This document shows, in pieces, positions 18,307-26,372 of a DNA stretch of 64,000 nt. Position numbers and translations under genes: made by a program. Source of the stretch: Bradyrhizobium neotropicale (GTDB taxonomy: Bacteria > Pseudomonadota > Alphaproteobacteria > Rhizobiales > Xanthobacteraceae); contig NZ_LSEF01000032.1 of the NCBI RefSeq assembly GCF_001641695.1, positions 1 to 64,000 of the forward strand. The letters run 5' to 3'. How positions within the stretch are numbered: the first letter of the stretch is position 1; each line of letters starts with the position of its first letter. The notes below the pieces were generated by a model. It saw nothing but the letters and a program-made list of their open reading frames with translations. It did not search any database and had not been told where the DNA came from.

Positions 18307-19068
18307 ATGTCCGGATTGCCGCATTCGCCGCACGCGCTCGTGACTGGTGGCGGTCGAGGTATTGGTCGTGCAATCGCCGCCACGCTCGCTGGTGCCGGCG
18401 CCACGGTGACGGTGCTTGGTCGGAATGCGGTCGCGCTGCAAGAGGCTGTTGGCGCAGGGGCCGCACATTTTGCAGTCGTGGCCGACGTCTCGGATGAAGC
18501 TGCGTTGAAGGCTGCAATCGCGGAAGCGAGCGCGCGCCAACCAATCGATATCCTCGTCGCCAACGCCGGCAGCGCAGAATCGGCGCCGTTCGTGAAATCG
18601 GACAGCGCCCTTTTCGCGCGCATGATGGACGTCAATTTCATGGGGGTGGTTCACGCCGTCCGGGCCGTTTTGCCCGGGATGAAGGACCGTCCCTATGGGC
18701 GGATCGTCGCCATCGCGTCGACGGCTGGGCTCAAGGGTTATGCCTATGTCAGCGCGTACAGTGCCGCCAAGCACGCCGTGATCGGGCTGGTGCGTTCGCT
18801 CGCCCTTGAGATGGCAGGCAGCAACGTGACGGTGAATGCGGTGTGTCCAGGCTTCACCGACACGGATCTGGTCGCCGGCAGCATCGAGAACATCATGAAG
18901 AAAACGGGTCGAAGCCGCGAGCAGGCCATCGCCGAGCTCGCACGCCACAATCCGCAGGGACGGCTGATCACACCTCAAGAAGTGGCGGACGCGGTGCTCT
19001 GGTTGTGCGGTGAGACTGCTGGCGCGATCACCGGGCAGGCGATTGCCGTGGCCGGCGGCGAGATTTAG
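18307..19068 (+). CDS. Short-chain dehydrogenase/reductase
   Basis: 253 residues from the ATG at 18307 (AGGGAG lies 10 bases upstream); an upstream in-frame start would add a Cys/Arg-rich stretch unlike the family. Classical SDR motifs: VTGGGRGIG, NAG (ILVANAGSAES), catalytic Ser-Tyr-Lys in IASTAGLKGYAYVSAYSAAK, then VCPGFTDTDLV. It probably acts on a cyclic or acyl-CoA hydroxy/keto intermediate. It is first in a transcript with an enoyl-CoA hydratase 42 bases downstream. Confidence 0.9.
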   Translation: MSGLPHSPHALVTGGGRGIGRAIAATLAGAGATVTVLGRNAVALQEAVGAGAAHFAVVADVSDEAALKAAIAEASARQPIDILVANAGSAESAPFVKSDSALFARMMDVNFMGVVHAVRAVLPGMKDRPYGRIVAIASTAGLKGYAYVSAYSAAKHAVIGLVRSLALEMAGSNVTVNAVCPGFTDTDLVAGSIENIMKKTGRSREQAIAELARHNPQGRLITPQEVADAVLWLCGETAGAITGQAIAVAGGEI

Positions 19069-19110
19069 CCTGCGCGGCACAGGTGCGGAACAAGGAAGTA
19101 AGGAGATCGC

Positions 19111-19947
19111 ATGAGCAGACCAGCCAATCCCGTGACCGTGCCGCTCGCGGACTATTCGCCGCAGCACTTCCTGCTGGCCGTGATCGACGGTGTTGCGACG
19201 GTGACGCTCAATCGTCCCGAACGGAAAAATCCGCTGACCTTCGAGAGCTATCGGGAACTCACCGATTTCTTCCGCGCCTGCGCGTTCGACGACGCGGTGA
19301 AGGCGATCGTCGTCACCGGCGCTGGCGGCAATTTCTCGTCGGGCGGAGACGTGTTCGAGATCATCGGCCCGCTGGTCAAAATGGACACCAAGGGGCTGAC
19401 CGCGTTTACGCGGATGACCGGTGATCTCGTCAAGGCCATGCGGGCGTGCCCGCAGCCGATTGTTGCCGCGGTGGAGGGCATCTGCGCCGGTGCCGGCGCG
19501 ATCATCGCCATGGCGTCGGACATGCGGCTCGCGGCAACCGGGGCCAAGGTGGCGTTCCTGTTCAACAAGGTCGGCCTTGCCGGCTGCGACATGGGCGCCT
19601 GCGCGATCCTGCCGCGGATTATCGGACAGTCCCGCGCTTCCGAGCTGCTCTACACCGGGCGGTTCATGACCGCGGAGGAGGGCGAGCGCTGGGGCTTTTT
19701 CAGCCGCATCGTCACGCCTGAGCAAGTGCTGGCGCAGGCGCAGGCGCTGGCAAGGCAGGTCGCGGAAGGCCCGACTTTCGGCAACACCATGACCAAGCGG
19801 ATGCTGGCCATGGAATGGGCGATGTCGGTGGAGGAAGCGATCGAGGCGGAAGCCGTGGCGCAGGCCCTGTGCATGACCACGGCCGATTTCGAGCGCGCCT
19901 TCGAGGCTTTTGCCAACAAGGTCAAGCCGGTCTTCAGGGGCGACTGA
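19111..19947 (+). CDS. Enoyl-CoA hydratase/isomerase family protein
   Basis: 278 residues with crotonase-fold motifs: [17 protein letters not shown], the oxyanion-hole segments [14 protein letters not shown] and [20 protein letters not shown], and [20 protein letters not shown] where the second catalytic acid is usually Glu but reads Asp/Met-rich here. The family hydrates enoyl-CoA or, in some members, opens a cyclic 3-oxoacyl-CoA ring. Placement next to a dearomatising 2-aminobenzoyl-CoA-type enzyme makes ring hydrolysis or hydration of its product a reasonable role. Confidence 0.88.
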   Translation: MSRPANPVTVPLADYSPQHFLLAVIDGVATVTLNRPERKNPLTFESYRELTDFFRACAFDDAVKAIVVTGAGGNFSSGGDVFEIIGPLVKMDTKGLTAFTRMTGDLVKAMRACPQPIVAAVEGICAGAGAIIAMASDMRLAATGAKVAFLFNKVGLAGCDMGACAILPRIIGQSRASELLYTGRFMTAEEGERWGFFSRIVTPEQVLAQAQALARQVAEGPTFGNTMTKRMLAMEWAMSVEEAIEAEAVAQALCMTTADFERAFEAFANKVKPVFRGD

Positions 19948-19993
19948 GCCGGCGGCTACCGGCCGCCACTAATCCGCCCACGGGGGCTTGTCA

Positions 19994-20021
19994 GAAATTA
20001 TTTTAGGGTTAAAATAATTTC
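19994..20021. promoter_or_regulatory. MarR-type operator 3 (perfect palindrome)
   Basis: Perfect 12-base arms GAAATTATTTTA (19994-20005) and TAAAATAATTTC (20010-20021) around GGGT. This is the best copy of the regional consensus. It ends 27 bases before the start codon of the fused monooxygenase/reductase gene, a position that would block transcription when bound. Confidence 0.75.
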
Positions 20022-20048
20022 ATTGCCGGATAGATTGGCGAGGCTCCC

Positions 20049-22400
20049 ATGAAAGTCGCGATCATCGGTGGCGGACCTGCGGGTCTCTACGCTGCGATCC
20101 TGCTCAAGAAGCAGCGCCCGAGCGCCGAAATCACGGTGTATGAGCGCAACCGCGCCGACGACACCTTCGGCTTCGGTGTGGTGTTCTCGGACGCCACGCT
20201 GGATAATTTCGAGAAGCACGATCTTCCAAGCTATCGCCGTATCACCCAGGAATTCGCCTACTGGGACGACATCGCCGTGCATTTTCGCGGCACGGTGCAC
20301 CGCGTCGGCGGCAACGGCTTTTGCGGCTGCTCGCGGCGCAAGCTGCTTCTGATCCTGCAGGAGCGGGCGCGCGAGCTCGGCGTCAACCTGCGTTTCGAAG
20401 TCGATATCGACGACGAATCCCGCTTCGCAGACGCCGATCTGATCCTGCTTGCCGACGGCATCAACAGCCGCTTCCGCGAAAAACATGTCGATCATTTCCA
20501 GCCGGATATCGACGTTCGCACCAACATGTTCGCCTGGATGGGGTCGACCAAGCCGCTCGACGCCTTCACCTTCATCTTCCAGGAAACCGAGTGGGGACCC
20601 TTTATCGCCCACGCCTATCAATACGAAGCCGGTCATTCGACGTGGATCTTCGAAACCGATCCGGAGACGTTCGAGCGAGCCGGCTTGAAGGGACTGAACG
20701 AGAGCCAGTCCGCCGCACGGATGGCCGAGATCTTCGGCTGGTTCCTCGATGGGCATCAACTGCTCACCAACCGCTCGATGTGGCGCAATTTTCCGATGAT
20801 CCGCAGCAAGCGCTGGGTCAAGGACAACATGGTGCTGCTCGGCGACGCCAAGGCAAGCGCGCATTTCTCGATCGGGTCGGGCACCAAGCTCGCGATGGAG
20901 GACGCGATCGCGCTCGCCGACGCGATGCGGGCCGCGCCCAACATCAAGGCCGCGCTCGAGCTTTACGAGCACGGCCGCCGCGAGGAGGTGGAGAAGACGC
21001 AGCACGCCGCCGACGTCTCGCTGGTCTGGTTCGAGCATGTCGACCGCTTCTGGGATTTCGACCCCGTGCAGTTCGCCTTCGGCGTGATGACGCGCTCGAA
21101 GGCGATCACCTACGACAACCTCAAGCTCCGCGCGCCCGATTTCGTCGCCGAGGTCGACAAGTCGTTCGCCAGGCGGGTTCGCGACAGTGGCTTCGATGTC
21201 GACGCCGACAGGCCGTTGGTGCCGCTGTTCCAGCCGTTCCGCTTGCGCGAGATGGAGATTGCCAATCGTGCCGTGATGTCGCCGATGTGCATGTATTCGG
21301 CGAAGGAAGGTGTTCCGACCGATTTCCATCTGGTGCATTACGGATCGCGTGCGATCGGGGGAGCCGGACTGATCTTCTCGGAAATGACCTGCGTCAGCCG
21401 TGACGCCCGGATCACGCCCGGCTGCGCTGGCCTATGGAATGACGAGCAAGAGGCCGCCTGGCGGCGCATTGTGGATTTCGTTCACGCCAATTCGGCTGCG
21501 AAGATCTGCCTGCAATTGGGACATGCCGGCCGCAAGGGCGCGACCAAGCTGATGTGGGACGGCATGGACCGACCGCTGGAGGAGGGCGGCTGGGAGGTGT
21601 TCTCGGCATCGCCGCTGCCGTATTTCCCTGACAGCCAAGTGCCGCGCGAACTCGACCGCGCCGGAATGAACGCCGTGAGAGACGCCTTCGTCGCGGCGGC
21701 CGAGCGCGGCGAGCGCTGCGGCTTCGACATGCTCGAATTGCACTGTGCCCACGGCTATCTGCTGGCGAGCTTCATCTCGCCGCTGACCAACACTCGCACA
21801 GACGAATATGGCGGCCCGCTCGCCAACCGCCTGCGTTTCCCGCTCGAGGTCTTCGAAGCGCTGCGGGCGGTGTGGCCATCGCACAAGCCGATGTCGGTGC
21901 GCATTTCTGCAACGGATTGGGCTGAGGGTGGCATCAATGGCGATGACGCGGTCGAGGTCGCGCGCGCCTTCGGCGAGGCCGGTGTCGACCTCGTGGACGT
22001 CTCGACCGGGCAAACTGTGCGCGATGGGCAGCCAATCTATGGCCGCATGTTCCAGACGCCGTTTTCCGATCAGGTGCGCAACGAAGCGCGCGTGGCCACC
22101 ATGTGCGTCGGCAACATCACGACCGCGGATCAGGCCAACACGATCCTGGCCGCCGGCCGCGCGGATCTCGTTGCGCTCGGCCGGCCGCATCTGGTCGATC
22201 CCTTCTTCACCATGAAGGCAGCCGCCTGGTATGGGGCGGACGAGACGTTCTGCCCGCCGCAATATCTGCCGGGCAAGGACCAGATCTTCCGCAACAGCGT
22301 GCGCGACCGGCAGGATCTCGAGGAGCTGAGAATTAAGGCTAAGCCCAAGACCCGGGCCGAGCTCAAGGCGGAGGCGACAAAGCCGCTTGCGGCGGAGTGA
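20049..22400 (+). CDS. 2-aminobenzoyl-CoA monooxygenase/reductase-type fusion (annotated elsewhere as salicylyl-CoA 5-hydroxylase/oxidoreductase)
   Basis: 783 residues made of two enzymes. Residues 1 to about 375 form a class A FAD monooxygenase: [17 protein letters not shown] at the start and the LLGDA FAD motif near 264. From about 390 onward is an Old-Yellow-Enzyme barrel: [51 protein letters not shown] and [11 protein letters not shown]. Azoarcus 2-aminobenzoyl-CoA monooxygenase/reductase has this architecture; it hydroxylates and then reduces the ring of anthraniloyl-CoA, removing aromaticity with O2. Salicylyl-CoA 5-hydroxylases are related. With a CoA ligase and RidA in the same operator set, anthranilate is the favoured substrate, salicylate the alternative. 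Confidence 0.85.
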   Translation: MKVAIIGGGPAGLYAAILLKKQRPSAEITVYERNRADDTFGFGVVFSDATLDNFEKHDLPSYRRITQEFAYWDDIAVHFRGTVHRVGGNGFCGCSRRKLLLILQERARELGVNLRFEVDIDDESRFADADLILLADGINSRFREKHVDHFQPDIDVRTNMFAWMGSTKPLDAFTFIFQETEWGPFIAHAYQYEAGHSTWIFETDPETFERAGLKGLNESQSAARMAEIFGWFLDGHQLLTNRSMWRNFPMIRSKRWVKDNMVLLGDAKASAHFSIGSGTKLAMEDAIALADAMRAAPNIKAALELYEHGRREEVEKTQHAADVSLVWFEHVDRFWDFDPVQFAFGVMTRSKAITYDNLKLRAPDFVAEVDKSFARRVRDSGFDVDADRPLVPLFQPFRLREMEIANRAVMSPMCMYSAKEGVPTDFHLVHYGSRAIGGAGLIFSEMTCVSRDARITPGCAGLWNDEQEAAWRRIVDFVHANSAAKICLQLGHAGRKGATKLMWDGMDRPLEEGGWEVFSASPLPYFPDSQVPRELDRAGMNAVRDAFVAAAERGERCGFDMLELHCAHGYLLASFISPLTNTRTDEYGGPLANRLRFPLEVFEALRAVWPSHKPMSVRISATDWAEGGINGDDAVEVARAFGEAGVDLVDVSTGQTVRDGQPIYGRMFQTPFSDQVRNEARVATMCVGNITTADQANTILAAGRADLVALGRPHLVDPFFTMKAAAWYGADETFCPPQYLPGKDQIFRNSVRDRQDLEELRIKAKPKTRAELKAEATKPLAAE

Positions 22401-22451
22401 CCGCCCGTGCGACGTTAACCCATTGCCTGTGTTTCGAGTGGAGTTGGGGCG

Positions 22452-23702
22452 ATGAAGGCGATTATCGTCGGCGGCGGTATCGGAGGTCTCACCACGGCTT
22501 TGATGCTGCGCTCGCGCGGCATTGGCTGCGAGATTTTCGAGCAGGCCGATACCATCCGCGAGCTTGGTGTCGGCATCAATACGCTGCCGCATGCGATGCG
22601 TGAGCTCGCCGGGCTTGGCCTGCTGCAGAAGCTCGACGACGTCGCGATCCGCACCGACCAGCTCTATTATCTCAATCGCCACGGCCAGGAGGTCTGGCGC
22701 GAGGCCCGTGGCATCGACGCCGGCCACGATGTGCCGCAATTCTCGATCCATCGCGGCCGCCTCCAGGGCGTCATCCATCGCGCTGTCGAGGAGCGGCTTG
22801 GGCCTCAGTCGATTCATACCGGTTGTCGCCTCGGTGCCTTCACGCAGGACGAGGGCGGCGTCACGGCCTACTTCTTCGATCGGTCGGGCGCACACGTCCA
22901 CACCACGCGCGGCGACATTCTGGTCGGCGCTGACGGCATCCATTCGCGCGTGCGCGAAACGCTGTTCCCGAATGAAGGGCCGCCCTGCTGGAATGGCCTG
23001 ATGTTGTGGCGCGGTGCACGGGACTGGCCGCTGTTCCTCACCGGAAAATCCATGATTGTCGCCGGCGGCCTTAACGCCAAGGTCGTCATCTATCCGATCG
23101 CGGAAGGATCGAGCCCGGCGAGCCGTCTCACCAACTGGGCGGTGCTGGTGAAGGTCGGCGAGGGTAATGCGCCGCCGCCACGCAAGGAGGATTGGTCGCG
23201 GCCGGGCCGGCGTGAGGAACTGATGCCGCATGTGGCACGCTTCTCCGTGCCCTATATCGATGTGAAGAGCCTGATCTCGGCCACGCCCGAATTCTATGAA
23301 TATCCGACCTGCGACCGCGATCCCTTGCCCTATTGGTCGTCGGGCCGGGTCACGCTGCTCGGCGATGCGGCGCATCCGATGTATCCGGTCGGCTCGAACG
23401 GCGCGTCGCAGGCGATCCTCGACGCACGCTGTCTCGCGGACGCGCTGGTGCGCGCCGAGCATCCGCGCCAGGCGCTGGTCGAATACGAGAAGAAGCGCCT
23501 GCCGATGACCGCGGAGATCGTCCGCTCCAACCGGCGTGGCGGTCCGGAAGGCGTCATCGACGCCGTCGAGCAGCTTGCGCCTGACGGCTTTGACAATGTC
23601 GACAACGTCCTCAGCTACTCCCAGCGCGAGGCGATCGTGCGCGGCTACGCCACCAAGGCCGGCTTCGCCGCGGTGCCCGGCCTCGCGGCAGTGCGGGCTT
23701 AA
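22452..23702 (+). CDS. FAD-dependent aromatic monooxygenase (salicylate hydroxylase-like)
   Basis: 416 residues, class A flavin monooxygenase: MKAIIVGGGIGGLTTALML at the N-terminus, the DG motif in ILVGADGIHSRVRE (about residues 155-170) and the GD motif VTLLGDAAHPMYPVGSNGAS (about 296-315). It would hydroxylate a free aromatic acid using NAD(P)H and O2. It starts 52 bases after the fusion gene in the same direction, so is probably co-transcribed and may provide an earlier or parallel hydroxylation step. Confidence 0.88.
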   Translation: MKAIIVGGGIGGLTTALMLRSRGIGCEIFEQADTIRELGVGINTLPHAMRELAGLGLLQKLDDVAIRTDQLYYLNRHGQEVWREARGIDAGHDVPQFSIHRGRLQGVIHRAVEERLGPQSIHTGCRLGAFTQDEGGVTAYFFDRSGAHVHTTRGDILVGADGIHSRVRETLFPNEGPPCWNGLMLWRGARDWPLFLTGKSMIVAGGLNAKVVIYPIAEGSSPASRLTNWAVLVKVGEGNAPPPRKEDWSRPGRREELMPHVARFSVPYIDVKSLISATPEFYEYPTCDRDPLPYWSSGRVTLLGDAAHPMYPVGSNGASQAILDARCLADALVRAEHPRQALVEYEKKRLPMTAEIVRSNRRGGPEGVIDAVEQLAPDGFDNVDNVLSYSQREAIVRGYATKAGFAAVPGLAAVRA

Positions 23703-23726
23703 GGGCGATGAATGATCATCACCCTT
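23701..23726 (+). terminator. Intrinsic terminator after the monooxygenase pair
   Basis: AAGGGCGATGA (from the stop codon) pairs with TCATCACCCTT, with one mismatch and a 4-base loop, followed by AAAACTTTT. It should end the + strand transcript; its symmetry may also serve the convergent cupin gene. Confidence 0.65.
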
Positions 23727-23740
23727 AAAACTTTTGATTG

Positions 23741-23788
23741 AGCATGACCCTTCCGGAAAACCGCTGCACACTTTTCCGGGGTCGTGCT
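23741..23788. repeat. REP-like palindromic intergenic element
   Basis: AGCATGACC...CCGGAAAA pairs with TTTTCCGG...GGTCGTGCT around the loop CCGCTGCACAC. It resembles the abundant short palindromic repeat of Bradyrhizobium-type genomes (GCATGATC-TTCCGGAAAA forms). It lies between two convergent genes, the usual place for such repeats. Confidence 0.6.
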
Positions 23789-23789
23789 G

Positions 23790-24245
23790 CTAGCCGCCGG
23801 GGGGCGGCGGCAGGAAGTGGATGTTGAACTCGGCGGCCATCGCCACCACGTCCTCCGGCTTCTGCTCCTTCATGTTGTGAAGGCCCCAGAACAGCTCGTA
23901 GAGCTTGCGGCTTGGCGAGACCCAAAACAGCACCTTTGCGGTCTGTTCCGACTTGTTGAAGATGCCGTGCGGCACGCCCATGCCAAGCCGGATCAGATCG
24001 CCCGTGGTCGCCTGTGCCTCGGAATTGCCAAGCATGAAGTCGAGCTTTCCCTCCAGCATGTAGAGATACTCATCCTGGTCGGGGTGGATGTGCGGCGGCA
24101 CGAACGTGCCCGGCGGCAGCGTCGCGTGCCAGGAGAAGCTGTGCTCGGCGTAGCTCTTCGGCACATAGGTCTGGCCGAGGATGTTCCAGGAAATGCCCTG
24201 GATCCCCTCATTGGCCCGCGTGATGCCGGTAATTTCGCTCTTCAT
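23790..24245 (-). CDS. Cupin-domain protein
   Basis: 151 residues, a single cupin barrel: PPHIHPDQDEYLYMLEGKLDFMLG holds the first metal-ligand motif (two His, Glu) and GVPHGIFNKSE the second His. Small cupins like this act as metal-dependent oxygenases, isomerases or ligand sensors. It lies between the monooxygenase pair (convergent) and the orphan binding-protein gene (same strand, 33 bases apart), so it probably shares that operon. The exact reaction is unknown. Confidence 0.8.
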   Translation of the reverse strand: MKSEITGITRANEGIQGISWNILGQTYVPKSYAEHSFSWHATLPPGTFVPPHIHPDQDEYLYMLEGKLDFMLGNSEAQATTGDLIRLGMGVPHGIFNKSEQTAKVLFWVSPSRKLYELFWGLHNMKEQKPEDVVAMAAEFNIHFLPPPPGG

Positions 24246-24278
24246 TGAAGTCCTCCCGTAACTCGTTCGCGCGCCGTG

Positions 24279-25454
24279 CTAGTTCGCCGGCTTGCAGTCC
24301 TTGGCATAACGATCGCCATAGTTCTCGAAAACCTTCTGAACGATCTCAGTCTGGAACTTGCCGTCCGGACGCTTGGCGACCTTGGTCAGATAGAAGTCCT
24401 GGATCGGATAGCCGTTGGTGTTGAACTTGAAGGCGCCGCGCAGCGAGGTGAAGTCGGCCTTCTTCAACGCCGCCGCGACGGCGTCCTTGTTGGAGAGGTC
24501 CCCCTTCACCGCCTTGACGGCGCTGTCGATCAGCATCGCGGCGTCATAGGCCTGGAACGCATAGGTGCCGGGCACGCCGTTGTAGGCGGCCTCATAGGCC
24601 GCGACGAACTTCTTGTTCAGCGGATTGTCGAGATTGGGCGCCCAGTTCGCGCCGCCGAACATGCCGACCGCGGCGTCCTGCTGCGCCGGCAGCGTTGACT
24701 CGTCGACGGTGAAGGCCGACAGCACCGGAATGGTGTCGGCGAGGCCGGCTTGCCGATATTGCTTGACGAGATTGACGCCGAGGCCGCCCGGCATGAACGT
24801 GAAGAGCGCATCGGGCTTCTGCGATGAAATCTTGGAGAGCTCCGGCTGGAAGTCCAGCGTGTTGAGCGGCATATAGGATTCCTCGACAATCTCGCCCTTG
24901 TAGTCGAGCTTGAAGCCCGCCACCGAATCCTTGCCGGCCTGATAGTTCGGCACCATCAGGTACATGCGCTTGTAGCCGCGATCCTGCGCGACCTTGCCGA
25001 GGATCTCGTGAACCTGATCGTTCTGATACGACGTCACATAGAAGAACGGATTGCAGTCCTTGCCGGCATAGGTCGACGGGCCGGCGTTGGGGCTGATCAG
25101 GAAAACCTTCGATTCCGTGACGGGGCGGTGGATCGCCTGGAGGATGTTGGAGAAGATCGGCCCGACCACGAAGTCGACCTTGTCGCGCTCGAGCAGGCCC
25201 TTGACCTTGGTGACGGCTGCGTCCGGCTTCAACTCGTCGTCGGCGACGATCACCTCGACATCGCGGCCGCCCATCTTGCCGCCGAGGTCCTTGACCGCCA
25301 GCGCAAAGCCGTCGCGGACCTGCTGGCCAAGAGCAGCGGCGGGACCCGACAGCGTGAGGATCACGCCGATCTTGATCTTCTCCTGGGCGAGAGCAGGATT
25401 CATCGTGGTGCCGAGCAGCAGGGCGACTGCGGCAAATGTCGATCGCTTCTTCAT
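24279..25454 (-). CDS. Branched-chain amino acid-type ABC substrate-binding protein
   Basis: 391 residues from the MKKRSTF methionine, with a signal peptide ending near NPALA before QEKIKIGV. The fold is the LivK/periplasmic binding protein type I family (GVILTLSGPAAALGQQVRDG, GPIFSNILQAIHRPVTESKV). Members near aromatic operons bind aromatic acids. No permease or ATPase gene accompanies it here, so it must use a transporter encoded elsewhere or act as a stray binding protein. Two operator-like repeats lie in the divergent region toward the MarR gene. Confidence 0.87.
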   Translation of the reverse strand: MKKRSTFAAVALLLGTTMNPALAQEKIKIGVILTLSGPAAALGQQVRDGFALAVKDLGGKMGGRDVEVIVADDELKPDAAVTKVKGLLERDKVDFVVGPIFSNILQAIHRPVTESKVFLISPNAGPSTYAGKDCNPFFYVTSYQNDQVHEILGKVAQDRGYKRMYLMVPNYQAGKDSVAGFKLDYKGEIVEESYMPLNTLDFQPELSKISSQKPDALFTFMPGGLGVNLVKQYRQAGLADTIPVLSAFTVDESTLPAQQDAAVGMFGGANWAPNLDNPLNKKFVAAYEAAYNGVPGTYAFQAYDAAMLIDSAVKAVKGDLSNKDAVAAALKKADFTSLRGAFKFNTNGYPIQDFYLTKVAKRPDGKFQTEIVQKVFENYGDRYAKDCKPAN

Positions 25455-25589
25455 GATTTGTCCCCCGTGACTATCGGGCTTGCGCTGCAAGCCGCATACT
25501 CCGATCCGAGCTTATGCCGATGATGGCGCCCGCGGCAAGCAAAGCCCCGCCGCCTCCATCGAGCGGGGCAGCGCATGCAAGCCGCGCGC

Positions 25590-25615
25590 CAGTTATTTGA
25601 AGCCTAAAGAATATC
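25590..25615. promoter_or_regulatory. MarR-type operator 4
   Basis: CAGTTATTTGA (25590-25600), spacer AGCC, TAAAGAATATC (25605-25615). It lies in the 277-base divergent region, 136 bases upstream of the binding-protein gene, and matches the regional pattern. Confidence 0.6.
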
Positions 25616-25659
25616 GCGTGCGGTTGATTTGTTGCAGGTTTGGACTTGCAGCCGGCTTG

Positions 25660-25685
25660 AATATATTTGAAGCTCAAAACGATAG
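25660..25685. promoter_or_regulatory. MarR-type operator 5
   Basis: AATATATTTGA (25660-25670), spacer AGCT, CAAAACGATAG (25675-25685). It lies 47 bases upstream of the MarR start codon, consistent with autoregulation. Confidence 0.6.
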
Positions 25686-25731
25686 GTGAATCCGCGCCGG
25701 CGCCAATGCCAGCCGTCAGTGACTGCACCAG

Positions 25732-26223
25732 ATGCTTGATTCCGAGACCAAGGCCGTCGAACTTCCGGAGGACCATGCCGAAGAGCTTCGGCTGTGGCTG
25801 CGGCTGCTGACCTGCACGACCCTGATCGAGGGCGAAGTCCGTGGCCGCTTGCGGCAGCGGTTCGATGTCACTCTGCCCCGTTTCGATCTGATGGCGCAGC
25901 TCGACAAGGCGCCTGACGGCATGACGCTGTCCGACGTCTCCAAACGCATGATGGTGTCCAATGGCAACGTGACCGGCCTCGTCGAACGCCTTGTCGAATC
26001 CGGCCATCTCGACCGCCGTACCTCGGATACGGATCGCCGCGTCCAGGTGATCCGGCTCACCAAACTCGGCCGCGCCGAGTTTCGCAGGATGGCCGCGGAG
26101 CACGAGACCTGGATCGCCGATCTCTTTGCCGATCTCACGCCGAAAGACGTGCGCGAGTTGATGCGTCTCCTGGCCAAGACCAAGGCATCGGCGCAGAAAT
26201 CGGCCGGTCGCCGCCGGGCCTAG
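25732..26223 (+). CDS. MarR-family transcriptional regulator
   Basis: 163 residues with a winged helix-turn-helix: VTLPRFDLMAQLDKAPDGMT, recognition region LSDVSKRMMVSNGNVTGLVE, wing DRRTSDTDRRVQVIRLT. MarR regulators of this type (BadR, CouR, HbdR relatives) repress aromatic-acid operons and are released by the aryl-CoA thioester. Five related inverted repeats besides the one before this gene lie ahead of the surrounding catabolic genes, making it the obvious local regulator. It is divergent from the binding protein and 149 bases upstream of the CoA-ligase gene. Confidence 0.88.
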   Translation: MLDSETKAVELPEDHAEELRLWLRLLTCTTLIEGEVRGRLRQRFDVTLPRFDLMAQLDKAPDGMTLSDVSKRMMVSNGNVTGLVERLVESGHLDRRTSDTDRRVQVIRLTKLGRAEFRRMAAEHETWIADLFADLTPKDVRELMRLLAKTKASAQKSAGRRRA

Positions 26224-26302
26224 GCCTGCGGGCGGGCCCTGTTCCCCAATCCCAATTTGCCGCACGAAAAAGCAGGGTGTGCTCAAAATCCTCTATTGCG
26301 CC

Positions 26303-26328
26303 AAATTATTTTAAGCCTAAAATGTTTC
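26303..26328. promoter_or_regulatory. MarR-type operator 6
   Basis: AAATTATTTTA (26303-26313), spacer AGCC, TAAAATGTTTC (26318-26328). The left arm is identical to that of operator 3. It lies 44 bases upstream of the aryl-CoA ligase start. Confidence 0.68.
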
Positions 26329-26372
26329 TCAAGAGTGCTGCCGGGTGCTTTCCATGCTGAAAGGAGCGTGCG

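Noticed and set aside
18259..23771. Long open frames on the - strand (for example 18259-19725, 19998-21338, 21432-23771)
   Set aside because: They are antisense to genes with clear family motifs; their residues are rich in Arg, Ala and His as expected from reading GC-rich codons backwards, and show no domains.
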